Translations under genes and position numbers: made by a program
Notes under the pieces: model-generated
Databases searched by the model: none
Told to the model about the DNA's origin: nothing
Seen by the model: only the letters and a program-made list of their open reading frames with translations
Assembly (NCBI GenBank): GCA_029378245.1
Contig: JARKIF010000113.1
Span: 1-64,000, forward strand
From: Roridomyces roridus
Lineage: Eukaryota; Basidiomycota; Agaricomycetes; Agaricales; Mycenaceae
DNA length: 64,000 nucleotides
Direction: 5' to 3'
Shown here: in pieces, positions 1 through 11,353 of the stretch
Layout: the number at the start of each line of letters is the position of its first letter
Position numbering within the stretch: position 1 is the stretch's first letter

Positions 1-917
1 ATGTCGGTCGGGAAGGATTGCACTCGGAGGGAGAACCATCTTGGTGTTCGGGAGGAGATTGGTCACCGCCGAGGATGACGTCTTCGAGGGGCGGGCCATT
101 GGCGGGATCGTATTGGCGAGAAAGACCGCAGGTAATAGCAAAGTAGCGCGGCCAGCATTCGGTACGAGTGATTTTGCGGGCTATCGTTCGGTTTTTTGCG
201 GCCATAGTGTATAACGACGGGGTGGAAACCGTCGGATAGAGGCGTGTCGGGTCTTGAACAAAATTGAGGGAATTACAATCGCTATCAGAACAATTAGCCA
301 GGATCGTGAGAGAACTACGAAGACGCGCACCGATGCGCTATGAAATGTTCGTGCATGTATTCGATGCTCTGCGAGCGGGTAAGAGTCGCGAGATAAGAAT
401 GCATGATACTCACCTCGAAAATCTGCCTCAAGCAATCCACGACCTCGCCTACAGTGTCGAACGCGGAATCGTCGATGCCAACGCAGCGGACCATAACAAG
501 AATGTGTCGGTCAGGGTCGAGCGGATCGTCCAGAATGTCGAGAATCGGGATACTGTGGTTTCTGGGGTGTCCGGAATGGGGTGGAGAGGATAACAAGCGG
601 GCGATCTCGACTTCTTGCGGGTGTTCGGCCGTGGAGACGGATTGGAGAAGGACCTCGCTGCCGTCCGAAACGCGCTGAGCGTCCATTGAGCGACGCGGCG
701 AGGCTGTCGGAAAGGCCGGTTTCGAGGCGGAAATGGGGGTTCGTATCGCCGGCTTTGCTTTGAGATACTCGCTCAGGTCGTAGCCACGCTGGGAGTCCTC
801 TGCCTTCACCTCCCCTGGCAAGACCCGATAGACCTCGAATCGCAGGCGGTACCCTCGCTTCTCGAGAAAGTCGCGGCGGAGGAGCCAGTCTCGTTCGTCG
901 GTAACCTCAGAGCGCAT
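1..917 (-). CDS. Fungal kinase-like protein, probable pseudokinase (3' end beyond window)
   Basis: Starting at the ATG at 917 the protein follows the layout of the large Agaricomycete protein-kinase-like family: RRDFLEKRGYRLR, then HPQEVEIARLLSSPP, HPRNHSIPILDIL, FDTVGEVVDCLRQIFE and IEYMHEHFIAHRDC. Two short introns are needed. One at 369-413 (GTGAGT...CAG) joins QIFE to SIEYMH. One at 282-330 (GTGCGC...TAG) restores HRDC exactly. The reading frame then continues to base 1 through YFAITCGLSRQYDPANGPP and GGDQSPPEHQDGSP, so the gene is truncated by the window. In this family the activation-loop start reads IDFGLSR; here it is ITCGLSR, so the DFG aspartate and phenylalanine are lost. The position of the ATP-binding lysine (after SDGSEV) reads LLQ. 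The HRD motif is retained. I infer a pseudokinase or early pseudogene. A further intron in the N-terminal third is possible. Confidence 0.8.
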
Positions 918-1433
918 GGCGGTGGTGGATAGAAAAAGAAGCAGCGATGAGTCACCGTTTGATCACCGGACTGCCACTCTCCCTCTCCAGAGCTCTCCAG
1001 TCGTCGTCGACCCGTCGTCGATTTGCTCGCCCGTCCCACCTTCTCTGACTCAAGCCGAGTGCTCCTGGGCCCCATACTCCCGTTCTCGTATCCAAACCTA
1101 GCCCCTCTCGTCACATCTGGATGCCGTACACATACGTCCACGATCGTCTCCGCCTCCCTCCCCTTCCAGGCGTAGACCACTGCGCTCAAGGCATCGCCTC
1201 CGATTCTGGGTTGGCATCGTCGATTACGCTGAGTCGGGGGGGCGATGGTCGGGTAGCTCCGGCAGAGGTGAGACATGTCTTCAAAGTGCACCTTTCAGCT
1301 CATTCGCGCCTCCTTTCTCAGACCCAAAGCATCTCCTCGGACCACTCCAATCGGGCTGGGTAGTGAGACCTATGCATACAGCCCCGCGGAGGGATCGTAG
1401 GGAGACCTTGTTCCGCGGGTGCTCTCTGCTCTC

Positions 1434-1440
1434 TATAAAA
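1434..1440 (+). promoter_or_regulatory. TATA-box candidate
   Basis: TATAAAA lies about 38 bases upstream of the ATG at 1478. The rest of 918-1433 holds open frames on both strands with no recognisable family, and I see no gene in it. Confidence 0.45.
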
Positions 1441-1477
1441 CTCGAGTGAAAATGTCTCCAGTCCCTCACTGTCGAGC

Positions 1478-2244
1478 ATGTCTTTCGTTCGCACTCCAAA
1501 CTTCGCACAACCCCGACCCCGCGTCCGCTCAGCCAGCGTTTCCGCTGCTTCGAGCCCATCATTCTTCGTCAGGCTCACCAAGCCTCGCCGCTTATCTTGG
1601 CCGTTCTTTACCCCGCCGTCCGAGGAGCCCAAGCTGCACCCTATCGTCTCGACATCGTCGACATCGCGGCCTCGTGTCTCACCTCACCGTCCCGCGCTGA
1701 AGAGACGCCCTTCTGGTGATTTGCAGAACATCGGTACGTTTCTCTCGGCTTTCATCTCGTTCCTGACTAACGACGGTACAGAATTAACGGTGTCGAAGAC
1801 GCCCAAGCCTTGTGGCCGAATGCAGCGCGTAAAGCAAGCATTGGGCTTGAAACGTCGTTCCCCGCCACCAAGCGCCGAAAGTTCGAGATTTTGCCGCGCG
1901 TGGAGTACACCCACACGCCGCTTGCATGTGAGGTTGACTTGGACTCTGGCTCCGAGTCCGAGTCATCCGAGTCGTCCGACAGCGACGACGAGCAGACTCC
2001 CCGGTGTCGAAAGCTCCGCTTTGATCTCACCCCGGAGGAGGCGAGGCTCAACGAGGAGAAGGCGGCGCGGAAGAAGTCGAAGCAGATGATGAGCATCGCG
2101 CAGAAGGAGGCTCTGGCGCAGTCGCAAGGGCTGGAGCAAGAGCGTGATGATGAGGAATATTGCGAGCCGTCGTGGGCGGACTTCTGGTGCGTACATTTCT
2201 CCCTGCCTTTGGAAACAACCGTCCTTGACGCCTGCCTTCTCAGA
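1478..2244 (+). CDS. Hypothetical basic/acidic protein, about 205 aa
   Basis: The ATG at 1478 opens a Ser/Arg/Pro-rich basic N-terminus (MSFVRTPNFAQPRPRVRSAS). An intron at 1734-1825 (GTACGT...TGCAG) gives the best junction, because it joins the first exon to the frame with KRRKFEILPRVEYTHTP, an acidic run DLDSGSESESSESSDSDDE, and a Lys/Glu-rich helix LTPEEARLNEEKAARKKSK. A second intron at 2187-2243 (GTGCGT...CTCAG) would join TG to A and create the stop codon after SWADF. Without that intron the frame stays open to 2538, but into sequence without coding character. The composition suggests a small nuclear or chromatin-associated protein, which is inference only. No family is recognised. The exon structure is predicted, not proven. 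Confidence 0.5.
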
Positions 2245-2462
2245 TCTGATGGTCGAGGGCTACTGATGACTTCACGACGCCACTTACATTCTGTTCGGAC
2301 TATGAAACACCCATACTTTGCCGCTACCATGTACTATACCTTTCCAATGCGATGGAATTCTTCAGCATATCGTGTTTCGAAAACTCAGGGAAGCGGTCGA
2401 GGAAAAGCTCAAGAACAAGCGCGCAGAATTCCATCTGTGCGTGTGGGTGAAAGGTCATGTAA

Positions 2463-2530
2463 CCTTGAGGAAGAGGACCGGGGCTCAAACCACTCAATTA
2501 GGACGATGTCCCGATCGGGTTTGATCCGCA
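2463..2530 (+). promoter_or_regulatory. Conserved upstream block of tandem F-box genes, copy 1
   Basis: About 68 bp ending 44 bp before the F-box ATG at 2575 resemble 12003-12068 before the second F-box gene and a stray copy at 32584-32652. Shared words include GAGGAC, GGGGC, CAATT, GATGTCC and GGGTTTGATCCG. It may be part of the promoter or just recent duplication. Confidence 0.4.
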
Positions 2531-2574
2531 ATCCCTGACTCACCGACCGCACTACTTTCGTCACAACCACCACC

Positions 2575-3823
2575 ATGTCCTCCCATCAAGTACCCACCGA
2601 GCTGTGGCTCGACATCTTCCGGCGTCTCCCTCGGAAATCCCTCCACGCTGTGTACGCTACCGACCGCACATTCAGGGACTCCGCTCGCGCACTCCTTTTC
2701 ACCCATTTCGTGTTCTCTCCTTACTACTACCGGTTCCTCAACTTCCAAAGAGACTATCGGCTCAATATCCCCACTCCCGATGGCATTCGATTCTCACTGG
2801 AGCGCCTCGAATTCTGGTCATCCGACGACATCGCCCCTTTGGTCCGGCATTGTACTATCGCTACGCGGGACCAGCGTGAGGGGGAACAGCTGGTGTCCTT
2901 GGACGAAGTTGAATCACCCCACATCCTCATGAGGGCCATCCTCGATGGCCTGGCCAGGTTCACTCGTTTGAAGACGCTATCTGCGAAACGAGTCGAGTTC
3001 ACTCAAGCTGGGGTTACCAACCTCTGTCGATTACCCCCGTTCACGGAGATTGTGGTCGACCAGTGCGATGTACTCCGGGGAGAGAGAATCAATGCGTCAG
3101 GACTGGAGTTGCGCACGGCCAAGTTTTGTTATTCTTGTACCGGGTTCCGGTTTCTACGTGAACCAGATGTTCCGTGGTTCTCGATCCTCCACCGTGGGCA
3201 TCTCCGCGAGCTGACGTTGAATGTGGAGGGTGATGCTCGCCTTGTCGCCGCCGCGGTGGCTGCCGGCCCAGCGTTCCTCCATGTGCATAAATTGCAGCTG
3301 GGCATCAAGACGTCCACCATCGTGGAGAACCTCAATATGCTGTACAAATTCCCTGGAGTTCGCGAGCTCCACTTTCTCATTCGTGATGCGGATAGATGGA
3401 TGTGGAGCCTGACGGTCTCCGGGCACACCCAGGTTCCGGCGTTTGTTCCGGGTTTGAATACCTTGCCTCTGCTGAGGGAGTACAACGGACCTTGCCTCCT
3501 GCTGCCTATATTCCTCCAACAACCCAACCTCACACGCCTCATTATCGGGCTTTGCTCGTCCAGAGACCTTCTCGCGCAGCTTCATGGGGAACATTATCGT
3601 ATCACGTCGCTACACGCGACGTTGTACAATCTAGACCCAGAGGATCTGAGCAGTCTCTGCAGGTCCTTTCCGGCGCTGGTTGATCTTTGCATTCAAATAG
3701 ATGCAATCGTGGAACAGGATGATCTGAAGTACGGATCCATTCCCACCCCGGTTCGTCGAATAACTTCTTTTTGTGAAGACGACTGATGAAGCTATGATAT
3801 TCAGCCTATGAACGTCCTCTCTA
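2575..3823 (+). pseudogene. F-box/LRR-like gene 1, 5' part, interrupted by transposon
   Basis: The N-terminus VPTELWLDIFRRLPRKSLHA is an F-box, followed by about 370 residues of leucine-rich repeat-like sequence (GLELRTAKF, HLRELTLNV, SLCRSFPALVDLCIQID). F-box proteins are substrate receptors of SCF ubiquitin ligases. Exon 1 runs 2575-3750. The paralogue at 12173 shows that an intron follows (3751-3804, GTTCGT...TTCAG) and that exon 2 begins at 3805 (PMNVLS). Exon 2 is cut at 3823 by the 7.6-kb element, and the rest of the gene resumes at 11384. If the intron is not spliced the frame stops at 3786. A truncated F-box protein of about 400 aa could still be made, but the original full-length product cannot. 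Confidence 0.85.
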
Positions 3824-3851
3824 CACTGACTCGGAAAAAGTAATGGATCAC
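3824..3851 (+). repeat. Left terminal inverted repeat of the transposon
   Basis: 28 bp from CACTGACTCGG to GGATCAC match the reverse complement of 11354-11381 perfectly. A weaker match continues for another 25 bp or so. TA at 3822-3823 is the target duplication. Confidence 0.95.
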
Positions 3852-5882
3852 GCGTGGTTCGAAATTGTTTGATGCATTGCTTCACAGCCACATCACTTCT
3901 GGGCAATGTTAAGGTCTCCGAAGGAAGCTTACAGGGTCTAGTATATACCTGTAAAATATTGAGTCGCCTGACCCTCTCCTTGCTGTAGCAGAGCGATCAC
4001 AAAAATGAAAGTGATCCATTTTAAAATCTGGTTTCTGTCAAATCCGTGTGTTTGATCTTTTACCTGGACTCAATGGGGCAGGTGCAACTGGAAATTGGAT
4101 TGGATGATGATTTGATGTCTGTTGAGCAATTCTGGGCCCAAAAATCCGCTCTCAAGTGGGTTGGTTGTGAAGCCCTTGGTCAATGAAGTGGTGACCACTA
4201 ATCCGGCAAAGGTGCCCATGGCCCGCCAGTAGTCTTTAATGAGAGGTCTCAAGCATGTATAAGGCAACTCTCCCAATACTAAGGAGTGCCCCAATTACAC
4301 AGGCAAGGTGACTGTGACCACCTCACACCCTATCAGGGTCGAAGAACTTCAACCACCGTTCGGCCGCGGCCCTTTGGTGGCCTTGATCTTGAAATAGGGC
4401 CTTGCACGGTGTGAAAATCCGGCTGAAAACAGTAGATGCGGGTCACTGAATTACACCTAGAGTGTAAGAAAGGCAACTCATGCAGACGTGCATGGTGGGT
4501 GGTTGCCTGATGTTGATTTTTGCATGATCTGTATATACAGCCTGAGCAAGGAGCCTCCCAACAGCCCCTGTAAGCCATATTTCTGGGTCTTGATTGATCA
4601 GTTGTGCTCTTTGGGATCCTATGAGATGCCTAGAAGATGCACAGACTCGATGGTGTGATGGTTGACCCTATGGGAAAATCCGGCAACAGCTCAATCCTGA
4701 AAAACAACACTGTCTGGTGTCGGGGCATATATGTAGCTCTGTTCCTGCACCTGGGAGATTGGATTAATGGAGTAGAGTATCCTAGGCTTCATCCTGGTCA
4801 GTTTCTGTATGGCATTGACACTCACGACACCTGAGAACAAGTGCTGAACTTTCAACCCAATGTTCAGCTTGGCAATGAAAATTGAATGGAGGACTCTTCA
4901 CATTGAATTTCCACTTTTTGAGGACAAATAAGCTTTTCTGGCATCCATGAGCTCCCACTGACAAGTTATACCATACAGGTAAGTGGTCCTGGGCACACAG
5001 GAGGATTATTTTACTGATTTCTTCATTTGATGTTTCTGAGTCCCTGAGCAGGCCGGAAGTGCACTGCTTTGGGTCACAGATGGAAGATGGGATAGTGAAG
5101 AGGAGTTGTACAACATTTTAGCTCATTTGGGCCAGTCGTTGCAGTGTTTCACGCCAAATAGCGTGGGTCAACCAAATGCATGTCGCAAAAATCTTTTTTG
5201 GCAAATTAGTGCTGACTCGGCCGGATCAGAGCTGACAAGGCGGCCAGCATTATGGAGCCTGATATCCGTGATAAATTCCGATTCCGCTCGTGATCGGACT
5301 CTGATCAGGTTCGTCAGACCTGATCAGGTCTGACGGCCTGGTCAGGCATGGTCAGGACTTGTAGGGCCTGACCAACAGGGCAATTTGGAATGGGTAAAAT
5401 GCAAAAATAAAGGCCCTTTTTTCTATTGACCCTTCACCACTTCATTGCCCTGTTGACTTCATTGTTAGACTGTTGGAGTGACTTTACTTCTTACTGCTTA
5501 CACGATTTGAACGAGCTACCTCACGAGACTTGTATTTAATTAAATTCTAACAACTAACTACTGGACTACACGCGCGTTGAGAGGGTGAGGCAACATGTTC
5601 CATACATGTTGGAACTCAACTTTTTGTCCAAGCACTTTCACGTCTCAACCACAACACAACCGTTTTCCTAGTACCCGCCGTCGTCGAATGGTGTGAGATG
5701 GGAAGTCTCTAGCGTGTGCACATGCCGCACTGCCGGAGCGACTGTGCGGTCGGGCTACAAACATTTGATCCGTCGCACCGCCACTCAGCACGCTTGACAC
5801 AAGACCACCACTACTCCAACCTCGGCCGTCTTATGGGGATGGATTCAGTACACGAGACGGAATATGTATGCAAGGGAGCTGT
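3852..5882. other. Left non-coding arm of the transposon
   Basis: No gene is seen in these 2 kb. The first 1.3 kb is AT-richer than the host and lacks the CTGATC/TCTGAC words that cluster at 5220-5400. A perfect 22-bp palindrome lies at 5313-5334 (half-site GTCAGACCTGA). The right arm has its cluster only about 200 bp from the end, so the left arm may contain an extra insertion between the terminal repeat and 5200. Confidence 0.5.
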
Positions 5883-7415
5883 CTACGCCTCGTTGAGTGT
5901 CACATCCGTACCTCCCTGTCCGCCACCATTCTCACCGTCCTGACTGCTACCAGCCCCGCCGTCGGCACTCCCATTCCCACTCCCCGAGGTGCCGGCCTCG
6001 TTCTCACGCGCGCTCCCCTCGTCTTCTTCCTCTGGCATGCGCTCCCCCTGTAACAACGCCGCGAGCGCATCCTGGAGATCTTGGGCCGGTTTTCCAGTGC
6101 CCATTGCACCCCCTAGACTCGTTTCCGTGTGGGGGAACAACTCTTCGTCCCACGCACGGAATATCTCGATCGTGGTGCGCATCCGTTCATGGAGGCCGCC
6201 CGTCAAGAGCACCATGACTCTCTCGTGCTCCGCCCGCCACGGGACACCTGTCTGCTGCCCCTCCTCCTTGAGCTGGATGTCTGCCGACAGAGCCCACATA
6301 GTCTGACGGCGTTTCAGCGACGTTGGTGATTGGGCCGAGATTCACGTACCACGATGGCCGCATTGGCTATCAACCCCGGTGTCGTGTGGGTCAGCTGGTG
6401 AATATCCTTCATCACTGGGCCTGAGGTAGCGCAAGCTGCGCCCGCAGCCAAGGCGATGGCCTTCTGCTTGCCGTATAGGATGGCGGCGGCCACCTGAAAC
6501 GAGATGAGTGAGTGATAGTCTCCGGGGAAACGACGCTGAATTCACTTACATGCATCGGCAGCTTGTTCTTTAGAAACGTCGCCTCCTTGTAGGTGGTCGA
6601 CATGTCCGAGTGAAGGACGGCGGCATCGAGTGCGCTATAATTCAGCTTCCCGTCCGCGTCTCGTTTACCGCCGATAAGGTGCGTCCATCCGGCGCGTTTG
6701 GTGGCATCATTAATACGGATCGTACCGTCTATTTGCCCTTCCAGATGGTCTTCAAATACTGGGTTGATGTCGTTCCGGATACGGCTGGACGTGTTGGAAC
6801 GCTGGTCTTGCATTCCCGTCCGATACTTGTGGATATCCTGGATTAGTATCGTTGTAGACGACGGAAGCAAATAACGCACGGCTCGAATCACCCAATCCCG
6901 TCCGATCAGAGCACGGAAATCCTCCGGTAGCGTCTCACGTACGTCCCTCATGTCGCCCTGAATCCTCTTCTTGAGGTCCTTGTACCGGTTCTCCTCGCTG
7001 TACCCATCCACCAACTTTGTCTGGAGGGTCTTCCTCGGGGTACTCGTCAACCAGAGGCAGTAAATGATAGCGTACTTTTTCCCCGCGGTCTTCACCTGGT
7101 CCTGAGGGGAAGCCTTTTTCTCTTCCTCGTCTGACTCGTTGGCCTCATCGTTCTCGTCGTCGCTCCCAGAGGTCGCCACGCGCTGACGCTTTGACGGCCG
7201 TCCGCGTTGAGCCATATTGGTTGTTGTCGCGAGCGCCGCACGTCTCTCCGCTTGCTCAGCACGCGTATGAGCATCATTGCACTCGCGCTCTTTCTGCCGC
7301 GCAAACTGAGACACGGTGAGAAGACCGAACTTGGCAAACCACGGGCACTCACCTCTATCATCTGAGACACGCCCATATCCTCGATAGCGACTGCGGGTTC
7401 TTGTGTGCGAGACAT
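5883..7415 (-). CDS. Transposon accessory protein, unknown function
   Basis: Starting at the ATG at 7415 (MSRTQEPAVAIEDMG), five exons are joined by four short introns with GTGAGT, GTGCGT, GTAAGT and GTACGT donors. The product has about 430 residues. A Glu/Arg-rich coiled-coil start (ARQKERECNDAHTRAEQAE) is followed by a basic patch GRPSKRQR that could be a nuclear signal, then an acidic run DDENDEANESDEEEKK. A helical core follows (IIYCLWLTSTPRKTLQTKL, HKYRTGMQDQRSN, TKRAGWTHLIGGKRDADG), and the tail is Gly/Ser/Glu-rich (GSGNGSADGGAGSS). It is transcribed away from the transposase; the two ATGs are about 130 bp apart and could share a promoter. No catalytic motif is seen. It probably assists transposition or binds the element's DNA, which is inference from position. 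Confidence 0.7.
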
Positions 7416-7546
7416 GGTGGTGGTTCGTTGGTAAGTGGTGATGCTGGCTCCACAGATGTCGCGTCGGTTAAGAGTGGCTCCAGTGACGTTGGTTGGCTCG
7501 GCTGAATGACGCCAGCGCTGCCTCAATTCACTTGTCTTGTTCTTCA

Positions 7547-10500
7547 ATGCCTCGGAAAGCGAAGAGCAGCACATCCAAATCGGCGGTGCAACACTGTCGT
7601 TGGTGTAACCGCTATCGCGATGCACGGGGATTCAAGCAGCATACGGAGCTGTGCCACGCGAATGATCAGCTGCGTCGGCTTCAAAACGGCGCCGTCCCGG
7701 CGAGCAATGTGAATCTCAAGTGGGTGAGGAAGAATACTATGGCCCCGTTTGTTTTCATCTTGTTTCCGGCATCCAGCGTCTGACTTTGATTTTTGCGCAA
7801 GGTGCCGGGGAATGTGGATGTCGAGATGGATTCTGCGCCTCCAGATTCTTCCACTGACCTCGATGGTGCGCGCGTCTCACTTGCGCCCCCTTTATTCTGA
7901 TCTGGGATGTTTTCAGAGCCCATGGGAGACCCGCCCCCTCCCATCATCCCCGCCTACATTTTAATCGAGCCGCATCCGAAGGATGTGGGGAATCTTCCTC
8001 AACGCATTCCGCTAGACCAATCAACTGGTTGCGATGACACTGACACTCGGTCGTATGCCACAAATTGGATAGACATTGCGAAGCCCTACGCTCCGTGGAG
8101 GACTTTGGCTGATTTCGAGTACACTGAAGGCGCGGTGAAGGGCTTGCTTAAATCCGACCTCATTGACTTTCAGCTCAAACGAATTGGGGGTGATTGGACG
8201 GAGGGGCGTTCCAAGATATCTCTACAAAACTATCGCGAGTATCGACATGCCCTCACCCGCGCCACCACTGCGGGCGTCCAGGTGCGGCAAATTCTTTTTG
8301 CTTGGATTCTTATATGGCTGAACTCTGTTTAGTTTCACAAAGGAACGGCCGAAGCAAAAATCTGGGGCGAGACACGCAAATACTCATTCTTCTATCGCAA
8401 CCCCTGGGAGTGGATCAAAACACTACTCCAAGACCCCTCTCTTGCATGCCACAGCAACTGGAAGTCGCGGAAGATGTTCTACTCGGAAGGAGACCACACC
8501 GAGCGGTTTGTCAACGAACCCTGGACAGGGAATCGTTGGTGGGAAGTCGATGTGCGTGTATTTATTGTCCACTCTTCCGCGTGGGCTGACACAAATCACA
8601 GGATGAGCTCCCACAACCGAATCCGTTCGCGCACTGCTGGCTCCCTCTCCACATCTGGCTTGATAAAGGTCTCGTCACGAAGCACGTCAAGATGTTTCCA
8701 ATCGTGCTTCGAGCTTTGTGGCTTCCGTCCGAGATTCGCAATGCATCAGGGAATGGCGGGGGCGTTTTCATCGGTTTTATGGTTGTCGTACGTGTCACCC
8801 TTGATATTACTACCCACAATGCTCATGCTGGCCCAGGTAACCGACCCGGGCGACCCCGACGATCGTACCGACGCTCAAAACTACGAGTGGGCTCAATTTC
8901 GTCGGGAAATATATCAGCAAGTCCTCGAGACAATCTTCGCGGCGCTCTACCGCCCTGCGTGCACTGGGGAGACTATCACTTGTGCTGACAACGTCACTCG
9001 CGTGTTCTACCCTGGCTTCCTCATCGAGTCTTTAGACATGGAGGAGGCGTGGAATTTCACGTGCTGCCGCGCGGGCAGGGCTAACTTTCCCTGTCCTCGA
9101 TGTCTCGTTCGGCAAGGGATGCTGGGGTGTCTACAGAAAAGGTTTCCTCTACGAACAACTCAAATGATGCGACGTGTGGTGCAGCAAGCTCAAAGAGCAG
9201 CTACGGCGACACGAAAGGAGGAGATGTTGCGGGGAACAGGATTACACGATGTTATTGTGAGTGCCCCGACCTTGTTCACTAAAGCTCTAACCAGCCCAAA
9301 AGCATTTCATGTGGAATTTCCGTTTCTGTGATCCATATTTATCCGTTACATATGACTTGCTGCACGCTGGGGAAATGGGAAAATGGGGTCATCATCTTTG
9401 GGAACTCACACTTAAAATCCTCCGGGACTTGAAGCTCTCGTCTGAGGCGACCCGCATGTGAGTGACATCACACTTTGTTAATGCCAGTGATACAATTTAG
9501 CTACGAACAGAATGGGTGAATTCCCGCGTTGGCCGAACTTGAAGCATATCAACGATTTGGCGACGAAAGATTTTACCGATGGGCAAACTCACTTCGATAT
9601 TTTGAAGGTAGGGTATTGTACATGTGGTTGAGTTTCTGTTGATGTCCGGCAGTGCATCATATTTGTACTTGTCCAGATTTTACCTCCTGGAAACTCTCTT
9701 ATCCCGTGCACTCGGGCGCTGTTGCAATTCAGGATGATGGCCGGGCTGAAGGTCGCAACTGAAAGCCGGATCAATTTAATTAAAGCTTTCATTCGCAGCT
9801 ACGAGGTCTGTTGTGAGGTGCGATCATATCTTCCGATGTTATTCCACTCTGATCTATTTTCTGCCCAGCGGGTTCACGAGGAATACGGCAAGAACTTCAA
9901 TTTCCCCAAGCAGCATGCGCTGGTGCATGCTGTCGACGACATTCTCGACAAAGGGTCGCTTCGACATGCCACAACGCGAATGGGTGAAGGGACCCATCAA
10001 GAGGTTGCTCAACATTACGCGGCAACGAACTTTCGTGACGTCGATGGCCAGGTAAGTTGTTCGCATATAAATACTTTATGTAACTGGTCCAACTGATTTA
10101 AAACACGAAGATCTCCACCCGCGATGAGGAGCAAGAGGCGGTAGCTCGAACGCGTCTCCTCGTCGATGAATTCAACGCCCAACTGGCCAAGCAGCAGGGA
10201 CAAGAGGATGATGCTCACACACGGGAGGAAGCGGCGCAATTCGGTGTCAGAGGTACTGGCAGAACCATCCCCAAGTCGAAGCTGCCCCCCGTGGATGCTG
10301 ACAACCAGTGGATCTTTGGCTCGCCATTGCGGCACGGCGACAGCCGCAGCTACGAGGATCTGTACGCTGCAGGGGACCCCGTCTTCCGTAATTTCGACTC
10401 GCGACTGCGTGCCTTCCTGCATCAACAATTTCCAACCGAGTACCTGACTTATGAGGACAAGATTGAGGTGTGTATCTTTTTTTTCGCGCGGTTGGAATTC

Positions 10501-10974
10501 ATTAACCCTTGAAAGATCGAGATTTTCCGGTGTGTCTATGTCACCTATCAATCGAAGGACGACTGGACTCTCTGTGAGGACATTCTCCGATGCAACGACA
10601 ACTGGTATAACAGTGGCCCGCGTCGCGACTGTGTTCTCTACAATTCTGACAAGCTTGGGCTGGCTGTGGCACGGCTTCGTGCCCTTGTCCGCTGTCGCTT
10701 GCCTTCCAAGCGTGTCGTGGACCTCGCCGTCGCTCGAGAGATGAAACACAGCAACTGGCGTCCGCGCACGTCGTGGGATGGGTGTTTCGTCTTCTCTGAA
10801 GAGGCTGACTTGTCTTTTCTGCTCATGGACTACGTTATTCGGGGTGCTTTGCTTGCCCCGGTTCGCCCGCACTCGTCATCTCGCTCACAGGCGAACATTC
10901 ATTTTTTCGTGGACGTAGTAGATGGCGACATGTTCTTGCGTTGCCTCAATGCCAAAAAACATGTATGCTATTGA
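7547..10974 (+). CDS. Plavaka-type transposase
   Basis: The ATG at 7547 (MPRKAKSSTSKSAVQ) is followed by a single zinc finger, CRWCNRYRDARGFKQHTELC, a usual N-terminus in Plavaka proteins. About ten short introns join the exons. Recognisable blocks in order are PPPPIIPAYILIEPHPK, WIDIAKPYAPWRTLADFEYT, NPWEWIKTLLQDPSLA, WTGNRWWEVDDELPQPNPF, WLDKGLVTKHVKMFPIVLRA, PGFLIESLDMEEAWNFTC with a CPRC knuckle, FHMWNFRFCDPYLSVTYDLL, KNFNFPKQHALVHAVDDIL and GTHQEVAQHYAATNFRDVD. The stop TGA is at 10972-10974. The role is to cut and rejoin the element ends in the nucleus. I did not assign the catalytic acidic residues. No stop or frameshift was found when the introns are removed. The family assignment is from memory of conserved blocks. 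Confidence 0.82.
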
Positions 10975-11353
10975 ATAAATGTTGTTTGAGGATCTACCAG
11001 ACGTGATTCTGCCCAATTAGCCCTGATCGCCATCTGACAGCCCTCTGGTAATTATCTGACAACCCCTTATGCTGTCTGACCAGCCTGATCAGCAATGGTC
11101 TGGACGTTATCGCCCATGGTCATGATCTGACAAGGCTAAAAGGGCTTATCAGGGAAAAAATAAAGTTGCGACACAGAATAACAAATGGATCACATGTTCG
11201 CATTTGACACGCCACCGAAGCCGAACAAAGCCGATTTCGGACTCCGATTTGTACCTGCTGATAATAGCCCTCCTAGTGCTCCTACTACACCCCACAACCA
11301 GTTTCCAATGTCCCTCCATCGGGCTTGACACTGCATCCAATTTTCAAGATTTG
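10975..11353. other. Right non-coding arm of the transposon
   Basis: No gene. TCTGAC occurs four times and CTGATC twice in 10990-11160, matching words in the left arm at 5220-5400. They are candidate transposase binding sites. The last 190 bp before the terminal repeat have none. Confidence 0.5.

Noticed and set aside
806..1291. Long minus-strand open frame between the kinase-like gene and the hypothetical gene
   Set aside because: Composition is low-complexity, no family segment is visible, and the 5' part of the kinase-like gene overlaps it in another frame.
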